A DNA stretch of 64,000 nucleotides from Isoetes taiwanensis (lineage: Eukaryota > Streptophyta > Lycopodiopsida > Isoetales > Isoetaceae): the NCBI GenBank assembly GCA_021234155.1, contig JAJEKV010000062.1:8263408-8327407 (forward strand), read 5' to 3'. Each line of letters starts with the position of its first letter. The first letter of the stretch is position 1. Below, one piece after another: positions 1 to 11,101 of this stretch. The notes below the pieces were generated by a model. That model was not told the origin of the DNA. It made no database searches and was given only the letters and a program-made list of their open reading frames with translations. The position numbers were made by a program, and so were the translations under genes.

Positions 1-1817
1 TCAGTTACGTATTGCTGGTAACGCTACAAGAACTCACAACGACAGTTTTGCCATAATGTGTTGTGAGGAGGCGACAGTTTAGTTAAAACCTTAAAGCTAT
101 AATTGATGTCAATTTTGTTTATAGTCAATTATGAAGTAGAGGATTGAAGAGCCTCCACCATAGTACAATTACGTGAACTATAAATATTACTTGAGGTGAT
201 TAATATAATATGATATGTAAGTGTTGTAATTGGCAGGATATGCAGTACCCAAGGTGGGAGACGCGTGATGCCGAGGACATCGTTGGCAGGGAGAATGTGA
301 CGCTCAAAGACAATATACGCCTAATACGTATATTATACTCACACGGGTTACACGACATGTCACAAGTGACATGTACTTGAGAGTAGGACAACGCTAGCAC
401 CTAGGGAGCTTGGGGGTTGCACCTAGGGGTAACTCTTGATGTTGGGTATGTAATTAACATACACAATGTGTTGTTCCTTGTCTATTCATTTCCAAATGGC
501 TTAAAGCCATTTGCCCATGTGGATGCCCTAACTCAGATAGGGTCTATATATACAAACCCTAGGACCCTAGCCTCTCCTTTCACTTTGCCAATTAGGGTTT
601 TCTAGAGCCTTCTCTTCATTTAGGGCTTCTCGGCCAATTCTACTGCTGTAAGGTTTTAAATCGCATTGCTGTAGTTCAAAGTCGATTTGCACAACAGTTG
701 CCGAGGTAGCAATTGCCCCTGTAAGACTGTGGAGCATGGACGCCCAAGGACTGTGAGGCCAAGGAGCAGTATCTAGTTGTCTCCACAGTAAAACTGCCTT
801 AGGGCATGGCAATATATTAGTATGTTAGATCATCTCGAAGTCTTGTAGATCCTTTAGACCAGACTCCTAACGAATGAACCTAACATTGGATGTTAAGTGA
901 TAGATTGATATGATTCTCTATCTCCTGCTCGTGGATATTGTATGGCTCCCACTGTGATCTCCTTGTTGTGGGAAGGGGGTAGAGACCCAAAGGTCGTAGA
1001 AGATGCTCCTAGCATAGCAGCACCTTAGTTCCTAGCATAATTGCGGCCTGGGTGGCATTGTGGAGCCCACCGGCCAGGTGAAGGGGCAAGGCTGCTGATA
1101 AGGAGGAATGGTCTCATCGCTGGACCCGACTTCTCTCGTAGTAAAGCCTATCGGGGGTCTTCGGTCGGCCAGCTTAATAAATACACCAAGGTGTGTGGGC
1201 AAGGTATGAGCTCGACACTGTGTGGGGTGGGTGGATATGACCTTCCAAAGGAGTTCAAGTTTCACGGGCAAAGGGCCTCTAGCCACCGCGAAGGGAGCAT
1301 GTCCGGAGGAGGCGCCTTCCGCGCCTTACCTGTGGGTTGGGAGATGCACCCAAGCAAAGAGGTGTAGCCCGCTATCAATTCCTAAGAAAGTTACTACTAA
1401 GTCCCAATACTTTTCAAATTTACCGCAAAGTGTGGGCACGGAGGCGGATGAGTGGATCAATTGCTGTTCTATGCCCAAATCCATTGCCAGTGAATTCGGT
1501 CGCACGAACTCGAGGCTCAGCCACGTCATCCCTCTTGAGTCCGAGCCTCGGGTAGGGGATCCTCCTTTGTATTATTGTTATGAAGGTATACGACTGCGGA
1601 TGTTGCTATTGTTATGGTGATTGTGTTGTGGCATTATTGGTTGTGCTCACGCTTTGTTTGTTACGCTCACAGATAGGTCGATCCGATGGAAGACGGAATG
1701 ACACATCCACTCTTTCCCTTGCCGGCTCACCGCGGGCGGGAGTCAGATGGCCCCGCCGCACCGCCAGGAATGCTCCTTCAGCACGATGCGGGCATCAGAG
1801 TGGCGAGTAGGGGACGA
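1..1817 (+). repeat. 5' LTR of the Ty3/gypsy element (left end probably outside window)
   Basis: From position 17 the sequence matches the segment starting at 11535 almost continuously, with scattered substitutions and small indels, up to the shared GAGTAGGGGACG near 1805-1816. The first 16 bases do not match the 3' copy convincingly. Either the LTR starts at 17, or this edge is diverged and about 430 bp of the LTR lie outside the window. It contains a TATA-like promoter near 545 and the plant-typical AATTAGGGTTTT stretch near 590. Confidence 0.8.
542..553 (+). promoter_or_regulatory. TATA-like promoter element in the 5' LTR
   Basis: GTCTATATATAC lies just upstream of a conserved stretch ending AATTAGGGTTTTCTAGAGC. 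The corresponding place in the 3' LTR (near 12080) reads GTCTATATAAGG. Conservation in both LTRs and the spacing to a possible transcript start make a retrotransposon promoter likely. The transcription start itself is inferred. Confidence 0.5.
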
Positions 1818-4800
1818 TAAAGGAGATCAGCATGATCTTGGCATCCAAGATCGAAAGCAATCGCCATTTCCTCCCTTTAGGACTGGCCAGAGATTCGAGT
1901 CTTTGGGTAGCCACCTGCTAAGAGCTTCAACACGGGAAATTCCCCACTCGGTAGATTTTAGTTCCCATGGTTACAGGAAGTATAACATATTTTTCCAACC
2001 TAAATTGCCAAAATAGGCTAATTACGTAGCAGGCGCCAGCACCATTCGGTTCAAGAACCCCGCCTCAAAGCGCACCTGGAGTGGTTGACCCGCTGATATA
2101 GTTAGGCATCCTAAATTAATTAAGATAATGGTGTAGTCATTTATTCCTGCCCATAGGCTCAGAGTGTTACCACCAAGAACCTCCCCGTAAATTGTAAAAT
2201 AGCCCTGAATAATGACCATGGGTAGTGCGCGCCCAAAGACCACCCGGGTTGGTAATCCAACCCGCCTGTGCACTGCAGTGGTGGGTGTTTTGGAGTATGT
2301 GAACCCAGAATGCCTTTGTACCTTCGCTTAATGCCCTAGTTTGTTTTTTTTTTCCTATATAGAATCATGTCCTAACCCTAAATCCCACCTCCCTATAAAT
2401 AGAAAATTAGGTCGCATTTTACCCCACCTTCCCGGGAGAACAAATTTCACTAAGAAGACAATCTTCAGCGCCTAAAGCTCAAACCCGCCAAAACAAAAGC
2501 ATGGCACTGACAAATGCAGACACTCAAGGTTGTGCCACCCGGTTATGTGAGCTACCAGAGCGAGCCGTCCGGCGGTCAAGGCCGACGGGAGGGAGGTGTA
2601 CACGGGGAAGAGGAGGCACCTGGCTGAAACCTAACCCTAACCCCCAGGGAGCGTGGAATGTATCAAGAACTTGACTGGGAGGCGACGCTGGCGGCGGAGC
2701 CATGAGGAGCTGCTGAGGGAGATCTTCGGGATAATGAGGAACCGTGAAAGCAGGAACCAAGAAGAAGAAGAGGGAAAGAGAAGAAGGCGAAATGGCGAGG
2801 AAATCCAAGGGCGGAGGCTCAAGGAAAAAGGAAGAGCCGTAAAAAGAGGAGGGAGGAGAAGGAACGTAAGAGGGAAGAAAGGAGTGGAAGCGCGAAGAGG
2901 AGCGGGAGAGGGTGAGAGCGGGAGAAGGGTAAGGGACCCGAAGTGCCTGGCGGAGAAGTCAAAGAAGAAGAAGACACCGCCGGGCAAGGCAAGAACTATA
3001 CAGAGCCGGATCCCCGAGAAGCCCCCCATCTTCGTCTCGACCAACCCGAGGGGAGGGAGCGGAGGGCAACGACCGAGAGAGACTTCGGCCCTAAACCCAC
3101 ACCGGGAGGATGAAGACCCTGTGGGCTAATGCACGCCCCTTATCCTAAAATGGCACGCCTTCTAAGCACCCTACCGACTTACTCAAGAAAAACCAAGGCC
3201 GCAGAGGGAGTCCTATATACTGGAAACGGACTTTGCAAGATCGAGCTAAAGGAGTATACCGCGCATATGAAAATGCACGGAAGAATACTCCAAATATTAA
3301 TAAGAACACAGAGGAAGACCATTGAGGGAGGGGTCGGCCAACGGCTAAGAACACGCTTGAAGCGCCAACGGAACCGCCAACCCCTCCAAGAAGCCAAGAA
3401 AAGGCCAGCGGACTCAAAATTCGCGAGGCGGCCCAAGAAATTAAGCACTTCAGCAGCAGAGCTATGGCTTCCTCATTCCCAGAGCCCCTTGATAACGTCT
3501 AACGAGGGAGATTTTGCAAGAGTTCACCCATCCAACGTGGTCAATGGACTCCACATGTTGCTCGCACCGTAGGGAGGCGCTTCTGAAAGACATCGCATTA
3601 TTACTAAGACTCGCCGCTGGCGGTGCTCAACACGCTTAAGAGAGTGACTTTGTATGCCCAAAGATATTAGAACAGGCTCAGTTTATTAAGAAGGAGGGCC
3701 CCTGAACTATTGTAAAATGACCTTTCTTTGGTATAAGTCTATAATTTTGATAAATAAATAAGTCCAATCGAAGTTTAAATAGGGTGTTGGTCAAATTCTA
3801 CATTTAGAAATAGCAAAAGTTCGAACAAACCAGGCATTTTGATCCCACCTATCACGAAAGGCGCCCCAACCCATCTCGGTTTGCAAACCGATCCCACCCT
3901 GGCGACTGCAGTGAGTGGTTGAGCATGGTTTGTGCCAAATCTTGCCTAAATGCGTAAAAGTAGGTATACTATTCCACCTAACTCATCCCAAGTAGTGGGA
4001 ATTGACCCCTAATCTGTCCAAATTGGCCAATGCCGAAGTCAATGGAGTCTCCACCCCTCACGTGAGTACCACCCATTTGGTTTGGAATCCGATTCCACCC
4101 TCGGGGCAGGTGAGTGGTGAACTGTAGGCTCAACCTATCCTCATGAGATAAGATGTCTTTAGTTCTTACTTTAGCATCATTAGTGTGCAGTCCACCCCCT
4201 CACCGCCCAAACCCATCGGGTTTGCAAATCCTGATCCAAGTTGGTCTCGTCCGAATTGATCCAAGTTGGGTCCTTAGGCTAACCAAAATCATTGCCAGGG
4301 ACCCTTAGGAGCATTTCCAAGCTCAGTTTTATAAATCATACCTCTAGACCCCAGAAAGTCAGGAGAATTGTAAACCTAAATTTTCCCAAAATTAGGGTTT
4401 TGCCTATATAAAGGGGAACCCAAGTGTCATTTGCACTTTCCAACCTCGCTCTCGCCTCCAAGCCGATTTCCCTTATCCTTAGGGCGCCAGATCTGCCTCT
4501 ATCCCCGGGCTCCTCGGTGCTCATGGCCACTTCTTTCATTCAAGCGATGGTACAGCCAGCCACAGCTCATGTGGGCTGGGTTTACATCGACCGTGTAGGT
4601 GTCTTCAAGGGAACTTGACATTGAGGCCACCATCAACGCCACCCCTTCTACCAACATCATGTCCGAAGTTCCATGCCAAGATAGGACCCTTTGGTAGAAC
4701 TCCCACCTTGTGTAGGGTATTTTGCACCTAACACTGCCCCTCAAGTCAGCCCTGCAAGATATCCCAAATGTAGATAAGTACTTAGAGAATAAAGCAGTCA

Positions 4801-6147
4801 GTCTTCCCCAACTACATGTCCATCTCTGTCAATAGGAGGAGGTACTTCTCCTATACAAATAGTCGAGAGCCATCTTTTCTATCTCTTCGGGTCAAACTCA
4901 GATAGGGAAACCTCAGTGCAGCCTTTAGAAGTTGAACCCATAGCCATAGAAGGAGGAACGGGATGCTAATTGGCACGAAAGCAAGAAGAAGAGAGGAGGA
5001 TGAATATGAATCAGACCCGAAGACCTCGATCTAGAACAAGAGAGTAAAGAAGTGGAACAAGCCAGATCCAAAACTTCAAGAGGGATCTGGCGAAAGTAAC
5101 AAGAAGAGCCTCCCACCACCGGGAGGGCATTACAAGCTTGACCGGGTGTTCATAGCAAAGCAGGCATATCTAACCCTTCACGACATCAAGAATCTTCCAC
5201 AAGGCCGCCGACTGCAGGCCTTAGGGTGGATGAGATTTACACCTTTACGACAAGCAGTGCAGATCTCGACGACTTCATCGATCGAGAAGCTCGTGACTTC
5301 CTATCAAAGATAAGAGAAGCCAGGACCTTCACCGCTAGACATCATCGATATAGAGGCTTACTTTAGCATCGCACGTGATGATGGCCAAAACGGAATTGCC
5401 CTCTGAGGAGGAGTTCATGGCACCAGAACAAATGGGCATCAAAGGTAAGTCCACATCACCCATTATTACCGAGCCAACACCCATCCCGGGCAAAGATGGA
5501 GGCAAGATCAACCTAAGGAGGCTGGTGCACCAAGACTTCAGGAGAGCTAGAGGAGATACCAGGATGACTTCAAGGAAGGCATGTGGCAACTTCCTCGCCT
5601 CCCAACAAGAAACAGGCATGATAAGGCCGTGATACTACCCGCCGTTGTCAGCCGGATCGGAAGAATAGCTGTTATTCACCGCCAATTTAGCCCAAGAGGT
5701 GAAGAAGGGGTCTTTATGCTTATCGCCTCTTCAGTGGTTTGGACACCATGCACGATTACCTCCAAACATCGACCATGTTGTCCCGATCAAGAGAGCCATT
5801 GCATTGACCATCTTCGATTTTGCAATCCCTTTATAGGCTAAAAGGCGATTGGCGCGATGTACGCCAGATACATCGGATAGGAGAATTCAAGACATGGAGC
5901 CAGTACTCTAAGGAGGAACGTCAACAAATATTCTCAGGAACTTAACAGGGTCATTAGGTACGGCCCAAGTGAAGAAATTTTTGGAGGACCACCCTGATTA
6001 CCTCAAGAAATTTCAAGAGTAAAAGTCTATTAATTTGCATGTAAAAGCTTATTATATATGAATATAATATATATCTCTTTTTGTATATAATTGCTCCCTC
6101 AAATTGTATAAACAAGTAAAACAACGTAACACACAAAACAAGAACTA
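1818..6147 (+). other. Long degenerate leader between 5' LTR and gag, with traces of older insertions
   Basis: About 4.3 kb without a recognisable gene. It holds two more TATA-like sites followed by short conserved-looking leaders: CTATAAATA at 2393-2401 and CCTATATAAA near 4404-4413. These hint at nested LTR remnants. A very basic, Arg/Glu-rich open frame at 2653-3129 (158 codons) reflects a purine-rich strand and matches no family I know. Between 3850 and 4240 three diverged segments share the theme of GTTTGCAAACCGATCCCACC followed by GTGAGTGGT. The stretch 5150-5840 contains protein-like traces (for example GRRLQALGWMRF) that may derive from another retrotransposon's gag region, but this is unresolved. 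Confidence 0.4.
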
Positions 6148-7190
6148 ATGATCAGAATGTACTCTAATGTGCATGCAGCTAGAGTACCTAGAAACCTTGA
6201 TGAACACAGGCAGCGACAACAACAACGTACCCCGCCAAGGCGCTTCCAGCCGAGGAATTTGCGCCCAGAATTCGATGCGGTAACACCGGAGGAGGAGCTA
6301 TCCCAAATCAGATCTGACATCCACGACATAAGGGCATTGCTAGCAGGGGCAGCAGCAATAGGAGGACAGGACCAGAATGTGCCCTTGCCGGAAACGCCAG
6401 CTGGCCGAACAGTGCAACGAAGGAAGAGAAGCAGAGGGAGAAGATCTCCTAGCTCGGGATCCTCAAGCTCCAGCCCGATACGCACTCGCATCGGAAGAGC
6501 GGTGAAGAAGAGGCACTCCAGGTCGCCGGCAGATCCAAACCGCGGACAGGGACAGATCAATGATCGATTATCAGAAGAAAGTTGACTCAGCCCTTAGTAA
6601 TGTGTGGAAAGCCGAAGTTAGAGCAGTTTTCGTGGGAAAAAACAGATCCGAATGGAAGCAGAGGCATGGCTGATGAGATGAGTGAGTATGGCAACGCCTA
6701 ATGGCATGAAAGACAAAGACAAAGGCAGGGTAGCAACAAAGAAACCCTCAAGGGTGCAGCCGTAATTTGGTGGAAGGGTATGCCAAAGCACATGGGCCGA
6801 AAGCAGGACAGCTGGTAAATTCAGGAAGTTCCCAAGGCATGCTCAAACATCATTATAAAACCAAGAGAACATAAGTGCAACATGATGCAAAGAAGCTTTA
6901 TAGGCTGCAACAAGGCAAACAAACCGTACCCAAAAATAACGGAGGAATTCATGAGACTAAGGCTTTATGTGCCAAAGTTGAGTGAAAAGCATGCGGCGGA
7001 AGGCTATATTGAAGGCTTGAACGATGAGATCCGGTTAAAGTTTGTAAGGGCAATAAACCCAAGTCCAGTGGGTCGAGGCGTACAAAGGCCATAAGTTTGC
7101 AAGGAACAGTCCACAAGAGCGTGCATCAAGGCAGCAATATTTCCGTGATATGGAAGAGCCAGGGGCTATAGCCCAAGGGCTGAAGCCCAA
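6148..7190 (+). pseudogene. gag remnant of the Ty3/gypsy element
   Basis: An open frame at 6148-6585 encodes 145 residues: a Gln/Arg-rich N-terminus, then a Ser/Arg-rich region (KRSRGRRSPSSGSSSSS). Frameshifted continuations show retrotransposon gag signatures: GAAVIWWKGMPKH near 6750-6790, and RLYVPKLSEKHAAEGYIEGL with NDEIRLKF near 6960-7050. The latter corresponds to the block in gypsy gag proteins that reads like LNPEIR. No complete zinc knuckle (CCHC) was found downstream, so the C-terminus is lost or too decayed. The capsid-forming role is inferred from the family. Confidence 0.65.
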
Positions 7191-7620
7191 GAGCTAGCAA
7201 GACGCTAAAAGACAATTCAAATTATGGGAAGCAAGGCAACGCAAGTAGTGGCAAGGTGAAAGAAACGTGTAAGCTTCAAGGAGCAAGGAGCCAAGTCTAA
7301 CTACTCCCAAGCCGTGAGGCACTTCGCAGTCCATTCCCAAGGAAAAGAAGCAGACGCATAGAGAAGCAACAGAGCCAGATGCTTCCAGCCAGTAAGAGAT
7401 AGAGATCCAACAATTGCCCCCGATTATGAATGCGGCATTGGCGAGCTGGGATGGGAGACACCATCGGACGCAGACGATGAAGCACCGGATTACATCCATG
7501 GTGAGTGTCACATCTTTGCGCCTATTGATACGTGGAATGCGAGAAAGTCGCGATAAGGTAATCTCAACGACCGAAAAAGCCAAGAGAAATCCTTTATAGT
7601 ATTGATAGATTCCTGAAGGG

Positions 7621-8110
7621 TCATAATTTTGCATCCCCTAGGATGGTAAGCATGTTGAAGTTAAAGTCAATTAAAGTCCAAGCCCGTGCCGATGTGGTGT
7701 TAGCCAATGGAGCAATTAGGCATACAAGCAGGGGAAGAGAATAAACTTCAATGTAGACTTTGCTGTGTGTTAATGTTGCATTGGGGAGGAAGTCATGAAT
7801 ATAGGCAAGTATGATCTCATTATTGGAATGGAATATCTTGGACCAGCGGGGAGCAATCATCGATTGTGGGGAAACGAAGGTGACCTTAACAACGCCAGAG
7901 GGCAAAGTCATCGAAATCACAGGTAAAGAAGTAACCCCAATCATGCAATGCATGAGTAGCGAAAAATTGCTTAAGTGCATAAGAAAGCAGCAGGTGGCCT
8001 ATCTCCTTAAGCTTGAGCTCCAAGATCGAGAGCCAGGGAGAAATAAAGAGATCAAAGAATCTAGCAAGCTTCCCGTGCCAATAGCAAAGTTGATCGAGGA
8101 ATTTCAATGA
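7621..8110 (+). pseudogene. Aspartic protease region of gypsy pol
   Basis: The translation across frames contains KVQARADVVLANG near 7670-7710 and GKYDLIIGMEYLG near 7803-7840. The latter corresponds to the YDVILGMDWL block that follows the gypsy protease active site. An open frame at 7811-8110 then reads IIDCGETKVTLTTPEGK, the linker usually found between protease and reverse transcriptase. The catalytic D(T/S)G triad is not clearly readable and a frameshift near 7840 separates the two parts, so the enzyme is inactive. Confidence 0.65.
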
Positions 8111-9440
8111 CTTGTTCCCCGATGAGATTAAGCACTTCCGCCCTATAGAGGAGTCGAGTGTGAAATAGCACTTGAACCCGAGGGACTAAGCCTACAAGCA
8201 AGGCACCTTATAGGATGTCAACCGAGGAGTTGACAGAGTTAAAGAAGCAGTTGCAAGAATTGCTAGACCTAGGGTTCATAAGACCTAGTGTCTCCCCGTT
8301 CGGAGCCCCTATTCTCTTTGTGAAGAAGAAGGATGGCAGCCTTAGGATGTGCATTGATTACCGCCAGTTAAATAAGCACACCATCAAAAATAAGTATGCC
8401 TTGCCTAGGTCAGATGACTTAATGGATCAGTTGCAGGGAGCAAAGATCTTCTCCAAAATAGATCTCAGATCAGGATATCACCAGATTAGGATCAAGGAGG
8501 AAGACATTCATAAGAGCCGTTCAGACAAGATATGGGCACTATGAGTTCACGCTATGCCCTTTGATTGTCTAATGCACCAAAGAACATTCATGAGGTTAAT
8601 GAACGACGCCTTCCAATAATTTCTAGATTCCTTCATCATAGTCTTCTTCGACGATATCTTGGTTTACAAAGAAGTCCGTGGAGGAGCACGCCCAACACTT
8701 TGAGGAAGGTGCTTGAAAAGTTAAGAAGGCATCAACTCTTTATGGTTATCGGCGCCACTTCGCAGAACGGAAAGAGTGGAGTACTTGGGGCACGGATCAC
8801 AGGAGAAGGCATTTCCACGCACTCGCGCGAAGATAGAAGCCGCGGATCGGCTGGCCGCACCAAAGAATACGCATGAAGTCGAGCTTCCTAGGGCTAGCAG
8901 GCTATTATAGAAGATTTGTGAAGAATTTTGCCAAGGTAGCCATTAACGGATCTCACAAAAGGTGGAAGATAAAAGATTGGGCAGCCCATCGGCAAAACAA
9001 GGCCCGTAAAGCATTTGAGACATTCAAGGAAGCTTTGACGACAAAGCGCCAGATTGGTCTTGCGTGATCCGACCAAAGATAAGCTCGGGCAACAGATGCT
9101 AGCGGGGATAGCAACGCCAGCCCTCATGCAGGAGGAAAGAGTAGTGGCCTATGATTCTAAGAAGTTGAACGACTAAACAGGGCTACCCAACGCATGATCG
9201 GGAGCTCCTGGCTATAGTAAGGGCTTTAAGAATTTGGAGGCATTATTTATTGGGAAGAAAATTCCAGTTAGACACGGATCATCAAAGCCTCCAATATATA
9301 TTTACGCAAGCTCCTTAATTTGAGGCAAAGGAGATGGATGGAATTCTTGGAAGAATATGACTTTGAGATAAGTTACAAGCCGTGGAAGCTCAATGTGGTT
9401 GCGGATGCCCTTTCCGTGAAGCCATTGGCAACCAGTGACC
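8111..9440 (+). pseudogene. Reverse transcriptase and RNase H of gypsy pol
   Basis: The open frame 8215-8544 carries the RT palm start: [60 protein letters not shown], then [20 protein letters not shown]. After a frameshift near 8516 the catalytic box reads FFDDILVYK near 8645-8675, with its two Asp residues kept. The thumb/connection block FLGLAGYYRRFVKNFAKVA is at 8881-8937. RNase H traces follow (VVAYDSKKLND near 9140-9170; HDRELLA and a degraded ALRIWRHYLLG-like stretch). The end block MEFLEEYDFEISYKP with VVADALS is at 9336-9416. At least four frame changes make it non-functional. Confidence 0.85.
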
Positions 9441-10980
9441 ATTGTAACGCCATATCAACACTTGTAAGTGAGTTTGGCAAGAAGATTGAGGAAACATTGC
9501 CGACGGACCTCGACTTCAAGGAAGTTTGGGCGAAGCCTTCCAAAGAGGCCAGGACCGACAAGGGAAAGGGAGATGTTCAGCACTACAAGAAGGAAGGGAA
9601 CTTGCTATATTATAAAACAAATTGTGTGTACCAAAATCTTCGCAAAGTTAGAAAGCTTATTTTGAATGATACACACAATAGTCCCATAGCAGGCATGGTG
9701 GTTCATGAAGACATATTTCAAGATTAGAAGCGCTATTATTGGTCCGGCATGAAGAAGGAAATAGCAAGATATATTAGAGAGTGCCGATATGCCGCCAGAC
9801 AAAGGCGAAACAGCCCAGGATCCCGTGTGCCTTGGAACCATTGCCCGTGCCAAATGCTAAGTGGGAGGTGATAAGTATGGATTTTATTACAGACTCCCAA
9901 GAACGCAAGGGGCAAAGATGCCTTGATGGTGGTAGTAGATAAGTTGTCAAAGATGGCACACTTTGTGCCGCGGCAGACAAACGTGATACTGCATTAGACA
10001 CAACCAACCTATTTGTTAAGGAGATTTTAGGCTCCATGGCATGCCAAGGGAGATAATCTCGGATAGAGACTCCAAGTTTATGAGTGCCTTTGGCAGGACC
10101 TATTCACCACCATCCGCATTGTAAGCTGATGATGAGCACGCATATCATCCCCAAAACAGATGGTCGACGGAGAGGACCAACAGATCATCAAGATATGTTA
10201 AGAAGCTATGTATGGAACAAGCAATCCAAGTGGGATGATTTCATCTACCTAGTAGAGTTTGCCTACAACAAACACCAAGCAGGAGTCATCGCAGATGAGT
10301 CCTTTATGATTAATTACGGTATCGTTGTCTTACCCCGTGATACTTGGCACAACCCCGTGGTCCAAGGTGGAAGTCTCCAGCCAGATGCTTTCGAAATGCA
10401 AGACTTGGTGGAGGAAGTGAGAGGATATCTCCTTGCAGCAAGAAGAAGCGTGCAGAAAAGCATCACCACAAGCATAGGGACGGTAAGAGAATTTGAAGTG
10501 GGAGACAAAGTGTGGTTGAAGATCAAAGTCAAGCAGGCCAAGCTCGCGATCGGCAATTGCAAGAAGCTTGCTCCAAGATGGGCTGGACCCTTCGTAATAG
10601 AGAAGAGAGTAGGTAACCAATCCTACAAGTTGGACTTGCCAAAGACATCTTAAGATACATAAGGTTTTCCACGTAAGTTTGCTAAAGAGGCACACCCCAA
10701 ACCCCCGAGGAAATATTGGAGACAAATGAGTTTTTAGAAATGACGGACGAAAGCATATTGAAATCGTTCTAAGTCCTTCTTAATAGATCTTATAAGAAGA
10801 CAAGAAGGTCAAAATTCCTCCAATACTTTGTGAAGTGGAAGCACTTACCGCTGGAAGACGCCACGCGGGTACTTGAGTCGATCTCAAGAAACAAGACCTC
10901 GAAGTTTATGGAGCAATCCAAGGGTCGGCTCCACAACCAAGTAGTCGACATCAGCAACCAAGAAATCGGCCGTGCATGTC
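9441..10980 (+). pseudogene. Integrase and chromodomain-like end of gypsy pol
   Basis: The zinc-binding N-terminus survives only partly (RYYWSGMKKEIARYIRECR near 9730-9785). The integrase core is fragmentary near 9865-10320. The C-terminal part is clear: FEVGDKVWLK at 10492-10521 and LAPRWAGPFVIEKRVG at 10567-10614, the usual gypsy integrase tail. After another frameshift, QYFVKWKHLPLEDATRVLES (10818-10877) resembles a chromodomain (family pattern YLVKWKGYP...ATWEP), which suggests a chromovirus. Stops and frameshifts rule out an active protein. Confidence 0.75.
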
Positions 10981-11101
10981 GATTTGGGTTTAGAGTTAAG
11001 CATGTGTAGCTATAGGCTACTCCACGATGCAGCCTATGCTAGGCATGGGTTGCATGCGTTGTTATCGATGATGAGACCACTACGGTGCTCTCTAGGGGCG
11101 G

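Noticed and set aside
1788-1806. GGCATCAGAGTGG after the 5' LTR as a tRNA-Met primer-binding site
   Set aside because: The matching region of the 3' LTR (around 13402-13420) still aligns on both sides of it, so it lies inside the LTR; the resemblance to TGGTATCAGAGC is probably chance.
2653-3129. 158-codon Arg/Glu-rich ORF as a possible nuclear protein
   Set aside because: It is purine-rich low complexity inside a decayed retrotransposon leader, with no recognisable domain.
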